Source: Lachnospiraceae bacterium KGMB03038
Lineage (GTDB): Bacteria > Bacillota > Clostridia > Lachnospirales > Lachnospiraceae
Assembly (NCBI GenBank): GCA_007361935.1
Contig: CP041667.1
Span: forward strand, 124,001-188,000
Direction of reading: 5' to 3'
Length of the DNA: 64,000 nt
The notes under the pieces were generated by a model. That model searched no databases. It saw nothing but the letters and a program-made list of their open reading frames with translations, and was not told where the DNA came from. The position numbers were made by a program, and so were the translations under genes. Below, piece by piece: positions 49,991-58,260 of this stretch; within the stretch, counting starts at the first letter, position 1; each line of letters opens with the position of its first letter.

Positions 49991-51088
49991 ATGAACAAGA
50001 AGAAAGTTACATCTACAGATATTGCCAAAGCGGCCGGCGTCTCTCAATCTACGGTGTCTATGATTCTGAACCGGAAGTATAACGTTTCGTTTTCAAAAGA
50101 TACCATTGAAAGGGTAGAGGCCGCGGCCAAGGAACTGGGATATGTCCCGCAGAAACGAAAGACCCGAAAGGAGAGTAAGAAGGAAAAGCTGTTGGTGGTT
50201 TTTTGTTCTAATCTGACAAACCCTTATTATGTCATGCTTCTGCAGGGGATTGAATCACGGGCGAAGGAGCAGGGATTTGGCCTGTTTGTCTGCAATACCC
50301 AGAGAGATTTGAAGATGGAAGAATGGTATTTGAAATTGATGTGGTCTCTGCGCCCTTTGGGGATCATCTATACCTGCAATCCCAGTCACTGCTTCATGGG
50401 AATGGTGCGGGAACTGGCCGAGCATATCCCTGTGGCGGTGGTAAACAACCAAAACGAGAAGCTGGATGTAGATGCGGTAGAGTTGGATAATTCCAAGCTG
50501 GGGCGGCTGATGGCAAGACATCTGCTGGAATTGGGGCACAGGCGGGTGGCCTATGTGGCGCCTCCGCTTACCACCCGTCAGAAACAGCGCTCCAAGCGGG
50601 TGGAGGGCTTCCTGAAAGAATTTGGAGAGGCGGGACTAAAAGACCAAGTGATCATCAAGGCGGCCAAAGAAGAAATGGACCAGAATATCGCGCATATCGA
50701 CTCTGAATATAAGATTGGCTATGAATTGACGAAAGAACTCCTGGAAGAAGCTAAGGATATTACAGCGATCGTGGGGCTGAACGATATGATTGCTTTTGGA
50801 ATTCTGGATGCGCTGCAAGAAGCAAAATTAAAAGTGCCGGGCGATATCTCGGTGATGGGATGTGACAATACGCTGTTTGCCCGAATGCATAAAGTATCCT
50901 TAACTACGATCGAACATTTTGTAATCTTTAAGGGCAGAGATGCCTGTGATATCATCATGAAGAAAATTGCCTCCCATAACGCGAAATATTCCGATATTGA
51001 ACCGATCAGCACCTATCACGTAGAATATGAGCCTAAATTGATCGTGCGGGGTACCACTTCCTACCCAAGAAGACGAAAGAAAAAATAA
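49991..51088 (+). CDS. LacI-family transcriptional regulator
   Basis: The 365-residue protein has an N-terminal LacI helix-turn-helix (TSTDIAKAAGVSQSTVSMILNRKY) and hinge, then a periplasmic-binding-like sensor domain (LVVFCSNLTNPYYVMLLQGIE, then GLNDMIAFGILDAL, IPGD-like VPGDISVMGCDN). The effector is unknown. It sits upstream of transaldolase and transketolase genes, so sugar-phosphate metabolism is a plausible target. The frame begins just after repeat R10. Confidence 0.9.
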   Translation: MNKKKVTSTDIAKAAGVSQSTVSMILNRKYNVSFSKDTIERVEAAAKELGYVPQKRKTRKESKKEKLLVVFCSNLTNPYYVMLLQGIESRAKEQGFGLFVCNTQRDLKMEEWYLKLMWSLRPLGIIYTCNPSHCFMGMVRELAEHIPVAVVNNQNEKLDVDAVELDNSKLGRLMARHLLELGHRRVAYVAPPLTTRQKQRSKRVEGFLKEFGEAGLKDQVIIKAAKEEMDQNIAHIDSEYKIGYELTKELLEEAKDITAIVGLNDMIAFGILDALQEAKLKVPGDISVMGCDNTLFARMHKVSLTTIEHFVIFKGRDACDIIMKKIASHNAKYSDIEPISTYHVEYEPKLIVRGTTSYPRRRKKK

Positions 51089-51367
51089 AATTAATGTATT
51101 TGAAACAATTATTATTAATAATTTTGCCTTTTTGAAGACTAGAAGAAAGCAAGTAAAGAAAAATAAAGAAAAAAGATTTAATAAAAAGTAAAGTCTAGGA
51201 AAATGTTTCGTTAGGGGGATTAATAATTTGAATTTATGAGTTGTGAAAATTATTAATAAAAGCAGGGCGCTATTGACCGTTTCCAGGATTTTGAGATATA
51301 ATTTTAGTATACGAGAATCAGAAAAATGCTAATAAGAAGTATCAACAAATCAAAGGAGGAACGAAAC
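51089..51367. other. AT-rich regulatory region before the transaldolase gene
   Basis: ATTAATAATTT occurs at 51114, at 51219 and, inverted, at 51247-51257; the last two form an 11-bp inverted repeat with a 17-bp spacer. The transaldolase promoter is TTGACC (51273-51278), 18 bp, TATAAT (51297-51302). The inverted repeat lies just upstream of the -35 and is a candidate binding site, though AT-rich operators are unusual for LacI proteins. Confidence 0.45.
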
Positions 51368-52021
51368 ATGAAATTTTTCATCGACACAGCCAAGGTGGAA
51401 GACATCAAAAAGGCGAACGATATGGGTGTCATCTGCGGCGTGACGACGAATCCCTCTCTGATCGCAAAAGAGGGAAGAGTATTTGAGGAAGTGATCGCGG
51501 AAATCGCTTCTATCGTGGATGGGCCGATCAGCGGAGAAGTGAAGGCCACTACAACAGATGCGGAAGGGATGATCAAGGAAGGAAGAGAGATCGCCAAGAT
51601 CCATCCCAATATGGTGGTAAAGATCCCGATGACGGCAGAAGGGCTGAAAGCCTGCCATCAGTTGTCCAAGGAAGGGATCAAGACCAATGTGACCTTGATA
51701 TTTACGGCGAATCAGGCGCTGCTGGCAGCGAGGGCGGGAGCGGCGTATGTTTCTCCGTTCCTGGGACGTTTGGATGATATTTCTGTCAGAGGAACAGATC
51801 TGATCGCAGAGATCGCGGAGATTTTCGCGGTTGCCGGAATCGAAACAGAGATTATTGCGGCAAGTATCCGCCATCCTATGCATGTGACCGACTGTGCGCT
51901 GGCAGGAGCAGATATCGCTACAGTTCCATACGCGGTGATTGAGAAGATGGTGAAACATCCGTTGACAGACATCGGGATTGAGAAATTCCAGGCAGATTAC
52001 AAAGCGGTATTTGGAGAATAA
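51368..52021 (+). CDS. transaldolase / fructose-6-phosphate aldolase family
   Basis: The 217-residue enzyme is the short transaldolase type (MKFFIDTAKVEDIKKAND, then GVTTNPSLIAKEG, the Schiff-base Lys in VVKIPMTAEG, and TLIFTANQALLAARAGA). Short forms act as transaldolase (TalC) or fructose-6-phosphate aldolase. The split transketolase genes follow 19 bp downstream, so a role in the non-oxidative pentose phosphate pathway is likely. AGGAGG precedes the ATG at 51368. Confidence 0.92.
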   Translation: MKFFIDTAKVEDIKKANDMGVICGVTTNPSLIAKEGRVFEEVIAEIASIVDGPISGEVKATTTDAEGMIKEGREIAKIHPNMVVKIPMTAEGLKACHQLSKEGIKTNVTLIFTANQALLAARAGAAYVSPFLGRLDDISVRGTDLIAEIAEIFAVAGIETEIIAASIRHPMHVTDCALAGADIATVPYAVIEKMVKHPLTDIGIEKFQADYKAVFGE

Positions 52022-52040
52022 GTATTTCAGGAGGAACACT

Positions 52041-52877
52041 ATGAACAAATTAGAATTGATGAAGATGGCAAATGAAGTCCGCAAGGGCGCTGTCACAGCA
52101 GTTTACAGCGCAAAGTCAGGACATCCGGGCGGCTCATTGTCCGCGGCGGATATTTATACATATCTGTATTTTGAAGAAATGAATATTGATCCAAAGGATC
52201 CAAAGAAACCAGACCGTGACCGGTTCGTTCTTTCCAAGGGCCACACAGCGCCGGGATATTATGCGACCCTGGCCAATAGGGGATTCTTCCCGGTAGAGGA
52301 TCTGAAGACCCTTCGGAAGGTTGGCTCCTATCTGCAGGGACATCCGGATATGAAGCACATCCCTGGTGTGGATATGTCCAGCGGATCCTTGGGACAAGGG
52401 ATCTCCGCGGCAGTAGGAATGGCTATCTCCGCTAAACTTTCTGGTGATGCTTACCGAGTATATACTCTGGTGGGAGACGGTGAGATCCAGGAAGGTCAGG
52501 TATGGGAAGCGGCTATGCTGGCAGGACACAGGAAACTGGATAACCTGGTAGTGATCGTGGACAATAACAACCTGCAGATCGATGGACCCATCGACGAAGT
52601 GAACTCCCCGTATCCGATCGATAAGAAATTCGAGGCATTTAATTTCCATGTGATCAACATTGACGGACATGATTTTGAGGCCATAGACGCAGCCTTCAAA
52701 GAGGCAAGGCAGACCAAAGGCCAGCCGACGGCGATCATCGCGAAAACGGTGAAAGGAAAGGGCGTATCCTTTATGGAGAATCAGGCTTCCTGGCATGGAG
52801 CCGCGCCAAATGATGAACAGTATAAGACCGCAATGGAAGATTTGGAGAAAGTAGGTGAAGCATTATGTCAGAAGTAA
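52041..52877 (+). CDS. transketolase, N-terminal subunit
   Basis: The 278-residue protein is the thiamine-diphosphate-binding half: GHPGGSLSAADIYTYLYF, SSGSLGQGISAAVGMA and the GDGEIQEGQVWEAAM...NNLQIDG metal motif. In many Clostridia transketolase is made as two chains. AGGAGG precedes the ATG, and the gene overlaps its C-terminal partner by 13 nt. Confidence 0.93.
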   Translation: MNKLELMKMANEVRKGAVTAVYSAKSGHPGGSLSAADIYTYLYFEEMNIDPKDPKKPDRDRFVLSKGHTAPGYYATLANRGFFPVEDLKTLRKVGSYLQGHPDMKHIPGVDMSSGSLGQGISAAVGMAISAKLSGDAYRVYTLVGDGEIQEGQVWEAAMLAGHRKLDNLVVIVDNNNLQIDGPIDEVNSPYPIDKKFEAFNFHVINIDGHDFEAIDAAFKEARQTKGQPTAIIAKTVKGKGVSFMENQASWHGAAPNDEQYKTAMEDLEKVGEALCQK

Positions 52878-53806
52878 AGAAGATCGCGACAAGAGAAAGC
52901 TACGGTAATGCTTTAGTAGAATTAGGGAAAAAACATGAGGATGTAGTGGTTCTGGATGCGGACCTGGCGGCGGCTACAAAGACAGGCACATTTAAGAAGG
53001 CGTTTCCGGAGCGGCATATCGACTGCGGAATCGCGGAGTGCAATATGCTTGGCGTGGCGGCGGGAATCGCGACCACCGGCAAAGTTCCGTTCGCAAGCTC
53101 TTTCGCTATGTTTGCGGCAGGGCGTGCCTTTGAGCAGATCCGCAACTCTGTCGGCTATCCCAAATTAAATGTAAAGATCGGAGCGACCCACGCAAGTATC
53201 TCTGTAGGAGAAGATGGGGCTACCCATCAGTGTAATGAGGACATCGCTCTCATGCGCACGATTCCGGGAATGGTTGTGATCAATCCTTCCGATGATGTGG
53301 AAGCAAAGGCTGCGGTAGAAGCGGCTTACGAGCATGTTGGTCCGGTGTACCTCCGGTTTGGACGGGCGGCGGTTCCGGTGATCAATGATAATCCAGATTA
53401 TAAATTTGAGATCGGCAAGGCGGTGACCCTGCGGGAAGGAACAGATGTGACCATCATCGCTACGGGCCTTCCGGTATCGGAATCCCTGGCGGCGGCAGAA
53501 AAGCTGGCGGCAGACGGCATCAGCGCGGAGGTTATCAATATGCATACCATTAAACCTTTGGATGAAGAAGCGGTGATCGCGGCAGCGGCAAAGTGCGGCA
53601 AGATCGTGACGGTAGAAGAGCACTCTATCATCGGCGGTCTGGGAAGCGCGGTCTGCGATGTGGTGGCAGAGAAAGCACCGGCAAAAGTGATGAAGATCGG
53701 AATCAACGATGTGTACGGCGAATCTGGCCCGGCAGCAGAGCTGATCAAGAAATATGGCCTGGACGCGGACAGTATTTATGAGAAAGTAAAAGCATTTGTA
53801 AAATAA
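52865..53806 (+). CDS. transketolase, C-terminal subunit
   Basis: The 313-residue protein is the pyrimidine-binding half plus C-terminal domain (VVLDADLAAATKT, then IDCGIAECNMLGVAAGIA with the catalytic Glu, and YLRFGRAAVPVI). It joins the N-terminal subunit to interconvert pentose and hexose phosphates. A terminator follows. Confidence 0.93.
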   Translation: MSEVKKIATRESYGNALVELGKKHEDVVVLDADLAAATKTGTFKKAFPERHIDCGIAECNMLGVAAGIATTGKVPFASSFAMFAAGRAFEQIRNSVGYPKLNVKIGATHASISVGEDGATHQCNEDIALMRTIPGMVVINPSDDVEAKAAVEAAYEHVGPVYLRFGRAAVPVINDNPDYKFEIGKAVTLREGTDVTIIATGLPVSESLAAAEKLAADGISAEVINMHTIKPLDEEAVIAAAAKCGKIVTVEEHSIIGGLGSAVCDVVAEKAPAKVMKIGINDVYGESGPAAELIKKYGLDADSIYEKVKAFVK

Positions 53807-53832
53807 GTCGATATTAGACGAGAGAATAAGTC

Positions 53833-53862
53833 GGACGGTCTCCTATGGAGGCCGTTCTTTTG
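53833..53862 (+). terminator. terminator after the transketolase genes
   Basis: ACGGTCTCC and GGAGGCCGT form a 9-bp stem (one G-U) with a TAT loop, followed by TCTTTTGTTG. Confidence 0.8.
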
Positions 53863-53947
53863 TTGAAAAAAGCAATCCTAAAGAGGTATGATTTCCATAT
53901 CTAACGCGAAAACTAAGGATATTTAGAAAGATATGGAGGGATTGAAA

Positions 53948-54826
53948 ATGGATCAGAAAAAATCAACCTTGACCGTCAGACTCGATGAAACATTTCTGGA
54001 AAGGTTTCAGGAGTACTTAAGAGAAAAGGAAAGCGCGGAAGCGACCATCAGAAAATATCTGTCGGATGTACGAAAATTCTATCACTATCTAGGCCGGGAC
54101 AGGGTCGTAGATAAATACCGGATTCGACAGTACAGACAATACCTGACTGAACATTATAAGGGGACCAGCGCAAATTCTATGCTGGCGGCGCTGAATCAGT
54201 TCTTTGCGGCGCTTGGTCTGGAAGAGTTGAAGGTGCGGCGTTTAAAAATTCAGCGCCAGCTCTATCAAAATGAAGAAAAATTTCTTTCGCGGCAGGAGTA
54301 TTTCAAGCTGCTGGGAGCGGCTCGGAGGCGGGGGAAAGAAGAACTGGCTCTGATCATGGAAACAATCTGCTCCACCGGGATCCGGGTGAGTGAATTAAGA
54401 TTTTTTACCATATCTAATATCAGAACAGGAAAGATTATCGTCTGGAATAAAGGCAAAGAAAGGATTGTAATACTGCCTGGGAAAATGCAGAAACGGCTGC
54501 TGCGCTTTGCGCGGGAGAAAGGTTATAGATCCGGACCTGTATTCCGTGGACGGACGGGAAGGCCGGTGGATCGTACCGCAATCTGGCGGGCGATGAAGGG
54601 GCTTGCCGTGGAAACGGGAATTGATCCGGCCAGAATTTTCCCTCATAATTTACGCCATCTGTTTGCCAGGACCTTCTATCAGATTACAAGAAATCTGGTT
54701 CAATTGGCAGATGTCTTGGGGCACAGCAGTATTGAAGTAACCAGGATCTATACCATCGGCAGTCTGGAAGAGTGGAGAAAATCTATCAGCAGACTGGATT
54801 TGATCGGACAAAAAAATACAACATAA
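53948..54826 (+). CDS. tyrosine recombinase, probable invertase of the pilus switch
   Basis: The 292-residue Xer-like recombinase has a SAM-like N-terminal domain (FQEYLREKESAEATIRKYL) and the catalytic set: Arg in STGIRVSEL, HNLRHLFAR, LGHSSIEVTRIYT with the Tyr. It is shorter than phage integrases and lacks an arm-binding domain, like the invertases that flip promoters in gut bacteria. Its stop codon lies inside the left 20-bp inverted repeat of the 288-bp segment, so flipping does not alter it. The ATG at 53948 has GGAGGG upstream and is preferred over the ATG at 53933. Confidence 0.88.
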   Translation: MDQKKSTLTVRLDETFLERFQEYLREKESAEATIRKYLSDVRKFYHYLGRDRVVDKYRIRQYRQYLTEHYKGTSANSMLAALNQFFAALGLEELKVRRLKIQRQLYQNEEKFLSRQEYFKLLGAARRRGKEELALIMETICSTGIRVSELRFFTISNIRTGKIIVWNKGKERIVILPGKMQKRLLRFAREKGYRSGPVFRGRTGRPVDRTAIWRAMKGLAVETGIDPARIFPHNLRHLFARTFYQITRNLVQLADVLGHSSIEVTRIYTIGSLEEWRKSISRLDLIGQKNTT

Positions 54827-54879
54827 TGTTAGTTATGTTGCTGAAAATTACATAAATATGAAAAATATTACTCTTTATC

Positions 54880-54914
54880 TATCATGCATCATTATTTCGA
54901 AAAAGTCAAGCATT
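54880..54914 (-). promoter_or_regulatory. candidate promoter inside the invertible segment
   Basis: On the minus strand TTGACT is followed 17 bp later by CATGAT (or by TGATAG after 19 bp). The -35 is strong and the -10 weak. It points away from the pilus operon in this orientation. Confidence 0.4.
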
Positions 54915-55057
54915 AATCCCAAGATACTTATATAGACTTCATCAGTTATACAACCAGATCCAAGGAATGTTGGGTCTCTTTTCATGGCTTTTTTTACATG
55001 CCAACTACATCTGACAGAGGAGAAAGAAGGGCTGCCAGATGTCATCGAGTCGTTTCC

Positions 55058-55080
55058 GGGCTGAAATCAGCCTTTTCTTC
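55058..55080 (+). terminator. plus-strand terminator inside the invertible segment
   Basis: GGCTG, AAAT, CAGCC, then TTTTCTTC. In this orientation it would stop transcription coming from the recombinase side before the pilus genes. Confidence 0.5.
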
Positions 55081-55171
55081 GGTCTTCACGGATAAAGCCG
55101 TCTTTTATAGCAAAAGCTTCCCGCAGTACGCAACAAAACTAACATTATGATGTAAAAGGGAGGAGTAAACG

Positions 55172-57625
55172 ATGGGCGGAAAAAGAAGAAAGCCCTCAAT
55201 CTTTTCGAGGGGAGCAGCCTTAGCCCTGGCTCTTATGCTGGTGCTGACCGCGGGCGTCAGTACGGTGTTTGCGGCAGGAGAAAATAATCAGGTCTCCTCG
55301 GGCGTATCAGAGGAACAGGGCAGCCAGGATGAAAACGGAAATGCTTCTGGAGAGGCGGATGCATCTGATCAAACAGAGAAGACAGGAGAGGAGGAACAGT
55401 CGGGCGGAAGCGGCCAGAGTGACCAACAGGGCGAAGCGGCGGATTCCGATGGCCAGATGGGGGAGACGGGCCAGAATGGAAACGAGGAGAAAGACGACCA
55501 GCAGAGCCAGACTGGAGAAACAGGGCAGGAAGACCGCGGCGAAACCGACCAGAGCCAGCAGGAGACAAACGCTTCCTCAGCCTCAAAGAGAGTCTCTCTG
55601 TCAAGCGGCAATGAAGCGCGCACGCCGCAGCACCAGAAATATATTAAATATAACGGAAACGACAGCTATACCCTGACCTTGAATGTAACAGGCCAGGCGG
55701 AGACGATCACAGGGGAGAAACCCAAAGTAGATGTATTGCTGATCGTGGACCGGTCGGGCAGTATGGATGAAGATTACGAGAGAAGAACCAGCAGGCTGGA
55801 GAAACTTCAGGAAGTTGTTACAGAAGAAGGCGGACTGACCGATGCCATATTAAATAACGAAGGTATTGATGCGCGGATGGCGGTGGTCGCCTATAGTGGA
55901 TCGGAAGATTGGCGCCTTCCTCTTGTGGGATGGACAGGAGCTGCTTATGACGATGCATCTACTCTGCGGGGATGGACTTCATCCAAAAACCAGATTGACA
56001 ATACAGTAAATGGAATCAGCGCAAATGGCGGCACAAATTGTGAGGCAGGACTTTACCAAGGGGCGAATGTCTTGGAAAGCGCAAGAGAAGAAGCGCAGAA
56101 ATTTGTGATTTTTCTGTCAGATGGAGATCCGACGTTTTATTACACACCTGATAGTAACTATCCTAATGATTATGGATATACACAGGGGAATGGAGGCAAT
56201 TATGACGCTACAGCCGCGCGGCATGCGGTGGATCAGGTAAAAGCGATCCAAGGCTTGGGAGGGTTCTATACCATCGGGATTTCAAAAGACAGCAATCAAA
56301 GTTTTATGAAGAGTTTGGTGAATGCCTCCGATGCGGAGAAGAAGCAGTTCTATTCTGCCGCGGAAGCTGACGATCTGGCAAAAGCTTTTGAAGAGATCAC
56401 AGCCGATATCATCAATTACACCTGCCGTGATATTACCATCACAGATACTTTGTCAGATTATGTAAAACTTCCGGGAGATTCCTTGGAGCAGGCGGCCTAT
56501 ACCGCAACAGCGGTAAATGAAAATGGACAAACGCAGGATATCTCTGACGTGGATATCCGGGTTTCCTACGACAAAGACACACGGACTGTGACGGCGGAGT
56601 TTCCGGAAGATTATGTGCTGGAGCAGGGATGGACGTATTCCGTCAGCTTTCATGTAGAGCCTGCCCAGGCAGCCTATGATGTTTATGCGGAGAGTGGATA
56701 TCCGCATACGGGAAGTGAGAATAGTGATGCTCCTGGAAATACTACCAGCTCTGGACAAGCGGGATTCTATTCCAATACGGCGGCAACACTGACCTATACT
56801 TACGGCTCCCAGGGAGCAGATTCCCAGACGGTACCTTATGATGAAAGCCCAGTAGTCCAGGTGTCCACAATGAGCGTTTCTGTAGAAAAGAAGTGGGAGA
56901 ACGTAGATACTGGAGCGGCGCTTCCTTCCGTTACCGTCCAGCTTCTGCGGGATGGAAAAGAAGTAGACGGGAAAATACTGACATTAAGCGGCGCAAACGA
57001 CTGGCAGGCGGAATTTGAGGACTTGGCGAAAAATCATGAGTATTCTGTGAGAGAAGCAAATGTGCCGGATGGGTATGAATCCACTGTTTCCGGGGATCAG
57101 GAAAATGGTTTTACAATCACCAATACCAAGCTTCCGTCACTTACGGTCAGTAAAGAAGTGACAGGAGAGATGGGAGATAAGACCGCGGCATTTACTATCG
57201 ATATTACCATGACATCCGGCGGAACAGGACTTACTGGAAGTTATTCCTACACAGGAGGAATTCTAGATGGAGCGGAAGGAGTGACGGTCCCGGAGGACGG
57301 AACGATCCGATTTGAAAATGGCGAAGCCAGTATTACCTTGAAACATGGACAGACGATCACGATCCAAAATCTGCCGCTTAACGCATCCTATACGGTGCGG
57401 GAAGATGAGACATCTTCCGCGGGATACACCGTGAAATATGACGGAGAGGAGAAAGACAGCGCGGCGGGCACATTGACACAAGACATGTCCGCGGCAGTAG
57501 AAAATCACAAAGGAAAGATTCCGGTGACGGGACTTGAAGATTCCGGTGTGAAAGCGGCGGCCGGCGCAGGAGTTCTGCTCTTGGCAGGTATGAGTACGCT
57601 GTTCCTTAGAAGAAGGCGGCGATAG
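55172..57625 (+). CDS. sortase-anchored VWA-domain pilus tip adhesin
   Basis: The 817-residue protein has a signal peptide (residues ~1-35, ending VFAAG), an acidic low-complexity stretch rich in Gly, Gln and Glu (to ~residue 145), and a von Willebrand A domain with a MIDAS motif, DVLLIVDRSGSMD (around residue 190). A Cna-B-type repeat (SVSVEKKWENVDTG...) and a second one (SLTVSKEVTGEMGDKTAAF...) follow. The C-terminus has an IPVTG sorting motif, a membrane helix and RRRRR. The plan is that of pilus tip adhesins of streptococci. It is the first gene after the switch; GGGAGG precedes the ATG. Confidence 0.9.
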   Translation: MGGKRRKPSIFSRGAALALALMLVLTAGVSTVFAAGENNQVSSGVSEEQGSQDENGNASGEADASDQTEKTGEEEQSGGSGQSDQQGEAADSDGQMGETGQNGNEEKDDQQSQTGETGQEDRGETDQSQQETNASSASKRVSLSSGNEARTPQHQKYIKYNGNDSYTLTLNVTGQAETITGEKPKVDVLLIVDRSGSMDEDYERRTSRLEKLQEVVTEEGGLTDAILNNEGIDARMAVVAYSGSEDWRLPLVGWTGAAYDDASTLRGWTSSKNQIDNTVNGISANGGTNCEAGLYQGANVLESAREEAQKFVIFLSDGDPTFYYTPDSNYPNDYGYTQGNGGNYDATAARHAVDQVKAIQGLGGFYTIGISKDSNQSFMKSLVNASDAEKKQFYSAAEADDLAKAFEEITADIINYTCRDITITDTLSDYVKLPGDSLEQAAYTATAVNENGQTQDISDVDIRVSYDKDTRTVTAEFPEDYVLEQGWTYSVSFHVEPAQAAYDVYAESGYPHTGSENSDAPGNTTSSGQAGFYSNTAATLTYTYGSQGADSQTVPYDESPVVQVSTMSVSVEKKWENVDTGAALPSVTVQLLRDGKEVDGKILTLSGANDWQAEFEDLAKNHEYSVREANVPDGYESTVSGDQENGFTITNTKLPSLTVSKEVTGEMGDKTAAFTIDITMTSGGTGLTGSYSYTGGILDGAEGVTVPEDGTIRFENGEASITLKHGQTITIQNLPLNASYTVREDETSSAGYTVKYDGEEKDSAAGTLTQDMSAAVENHKGKIPVTGLEDSGVKAAAGAGVLLLAGMSTLFLRRRRR

Positions 57626-57627
57626 TC

Positions 57628-58143
57628 ATGGAACAGGAGAAGGGGAAACGAAGAGGAGCGGGGTTTGAAGGACTGCTCCTCTTGATCAAGCTATTGCTGA
57701 TCGCTTTGATCCTGTCCGCGCTGTTTGGCCTGATCCTTGGAATCGCCCGGTGTGAAGGAGAGGATATGTCTCCGGCTGTCAAGGACGGAGACTTGGTGAT
57801 CTTCTATCGGCTGCAGAGGGAGTACCATACGGGAGACGTAGTGGTCTTTCAATGGGAAGGAAAGACAAGGCTCCTGCGTATCGTGGCTATGGAAGGAGAT
57901 ACGGTAGATATTACAGAAGAAGGACTGTCTGTCAATGGCTATCTGCAGCAAGAGTCAGAGATTTACGAAGAAACGCTTCCTTATAAAGAAGGAATTTCTT
58001 TTCCGGTAACGCTTAAAGCGGGGGAAGTGTTTGTTCTGGGGGATGGACGGGAGAACGCAAAGGACAGCCGCCTCTATGGCCCCATTGACGAGGGAGAGAT
58101 CAAGGGCGGGGTCATCACAGTCCTGAGGCACAGAGGAATCTGA
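57628..58143 (+). CDS. SipA-like signal-peptidase homologue lacking catalytic residues
   Basis: The 171-residue protein has one membrane helix (residues ~14-40) and the S26 signal peptidase fold (GDLVIFYRL, GDVVVFQWEG, VAMEGDTVDI, VFVLGDGRENAKDSRLYG). At the position of the catalytic Ser (SMxP) it has Asp (DMSP), and at that of the catalytic Lys (xKR) it has Leu (LLRIV). Streptococcal pilus SipA has the same kind of losses and acts as an assembly factor, not a protease. Placement between tip and backbone genes fits this role. Confidence 0.85.
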   Translation: MEQEKGKRRGAGFEGLLLLIKLLLIALILSALFGLILGIARCEGEDMSPAVKDGDLVIFYRLQREYHTGDVVVFQWEGKTRLLRIVAMEGDTVDITEEGLSVNGYLQQESEIYEETLPYKEGISFPVTLKAGEVFVLGDGRENAKDSRLYGPIDEGEIKGGVITVLRHRGI

Positions 58144-58260
58144 GAAATATTGACAGAGCGAGGAAGAGATTTCCGTTCGAAGAAGATATAAACGCGGATT
58201 ACAATCCTGCGGTTTATATAGATCATCCTAAAAGAAATCATAGAAGGAGGAAATGAGGAT

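Larger units (their letters stand above)
54822..55149. promoter_or_regulatory. putative invertible promoter switch of the pilus operon
   Basis: 20-bp inverted repeats, CATAATGTTAGTTATGTTGC at 54822-54841 and its complement with one mismatch at 55130-55149, bound a 288-bp non-coding segment between the recombinase and the first pilin gene. A promoter-like TTGACT with CATGAT 17 bp away lies inside on the minus strand, facing the recombinase. Terminator-like hairpins on the plus strand are at 54955-54987 and 55058-55080. Inversion would turn the promoter toward the pilus genes. Confidence 0.75.

Noticed and set aside
53948..54826. Recombinase as the integrase of a mobile element covering the pilus locus
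   Set aside because: No direct repeats or element genes flank the locus; the short inverted repeats next to it fit an invertase instead.
55081..55135. GGATAAAGCC-type pieces in the invertible segment as a c-di-GMP riboswitch
   Set aside because: The conserved core and tetraloop-receptor features of c-di-GMP-I or -II aptamers are missing; the stretch lies within the invertible unit.
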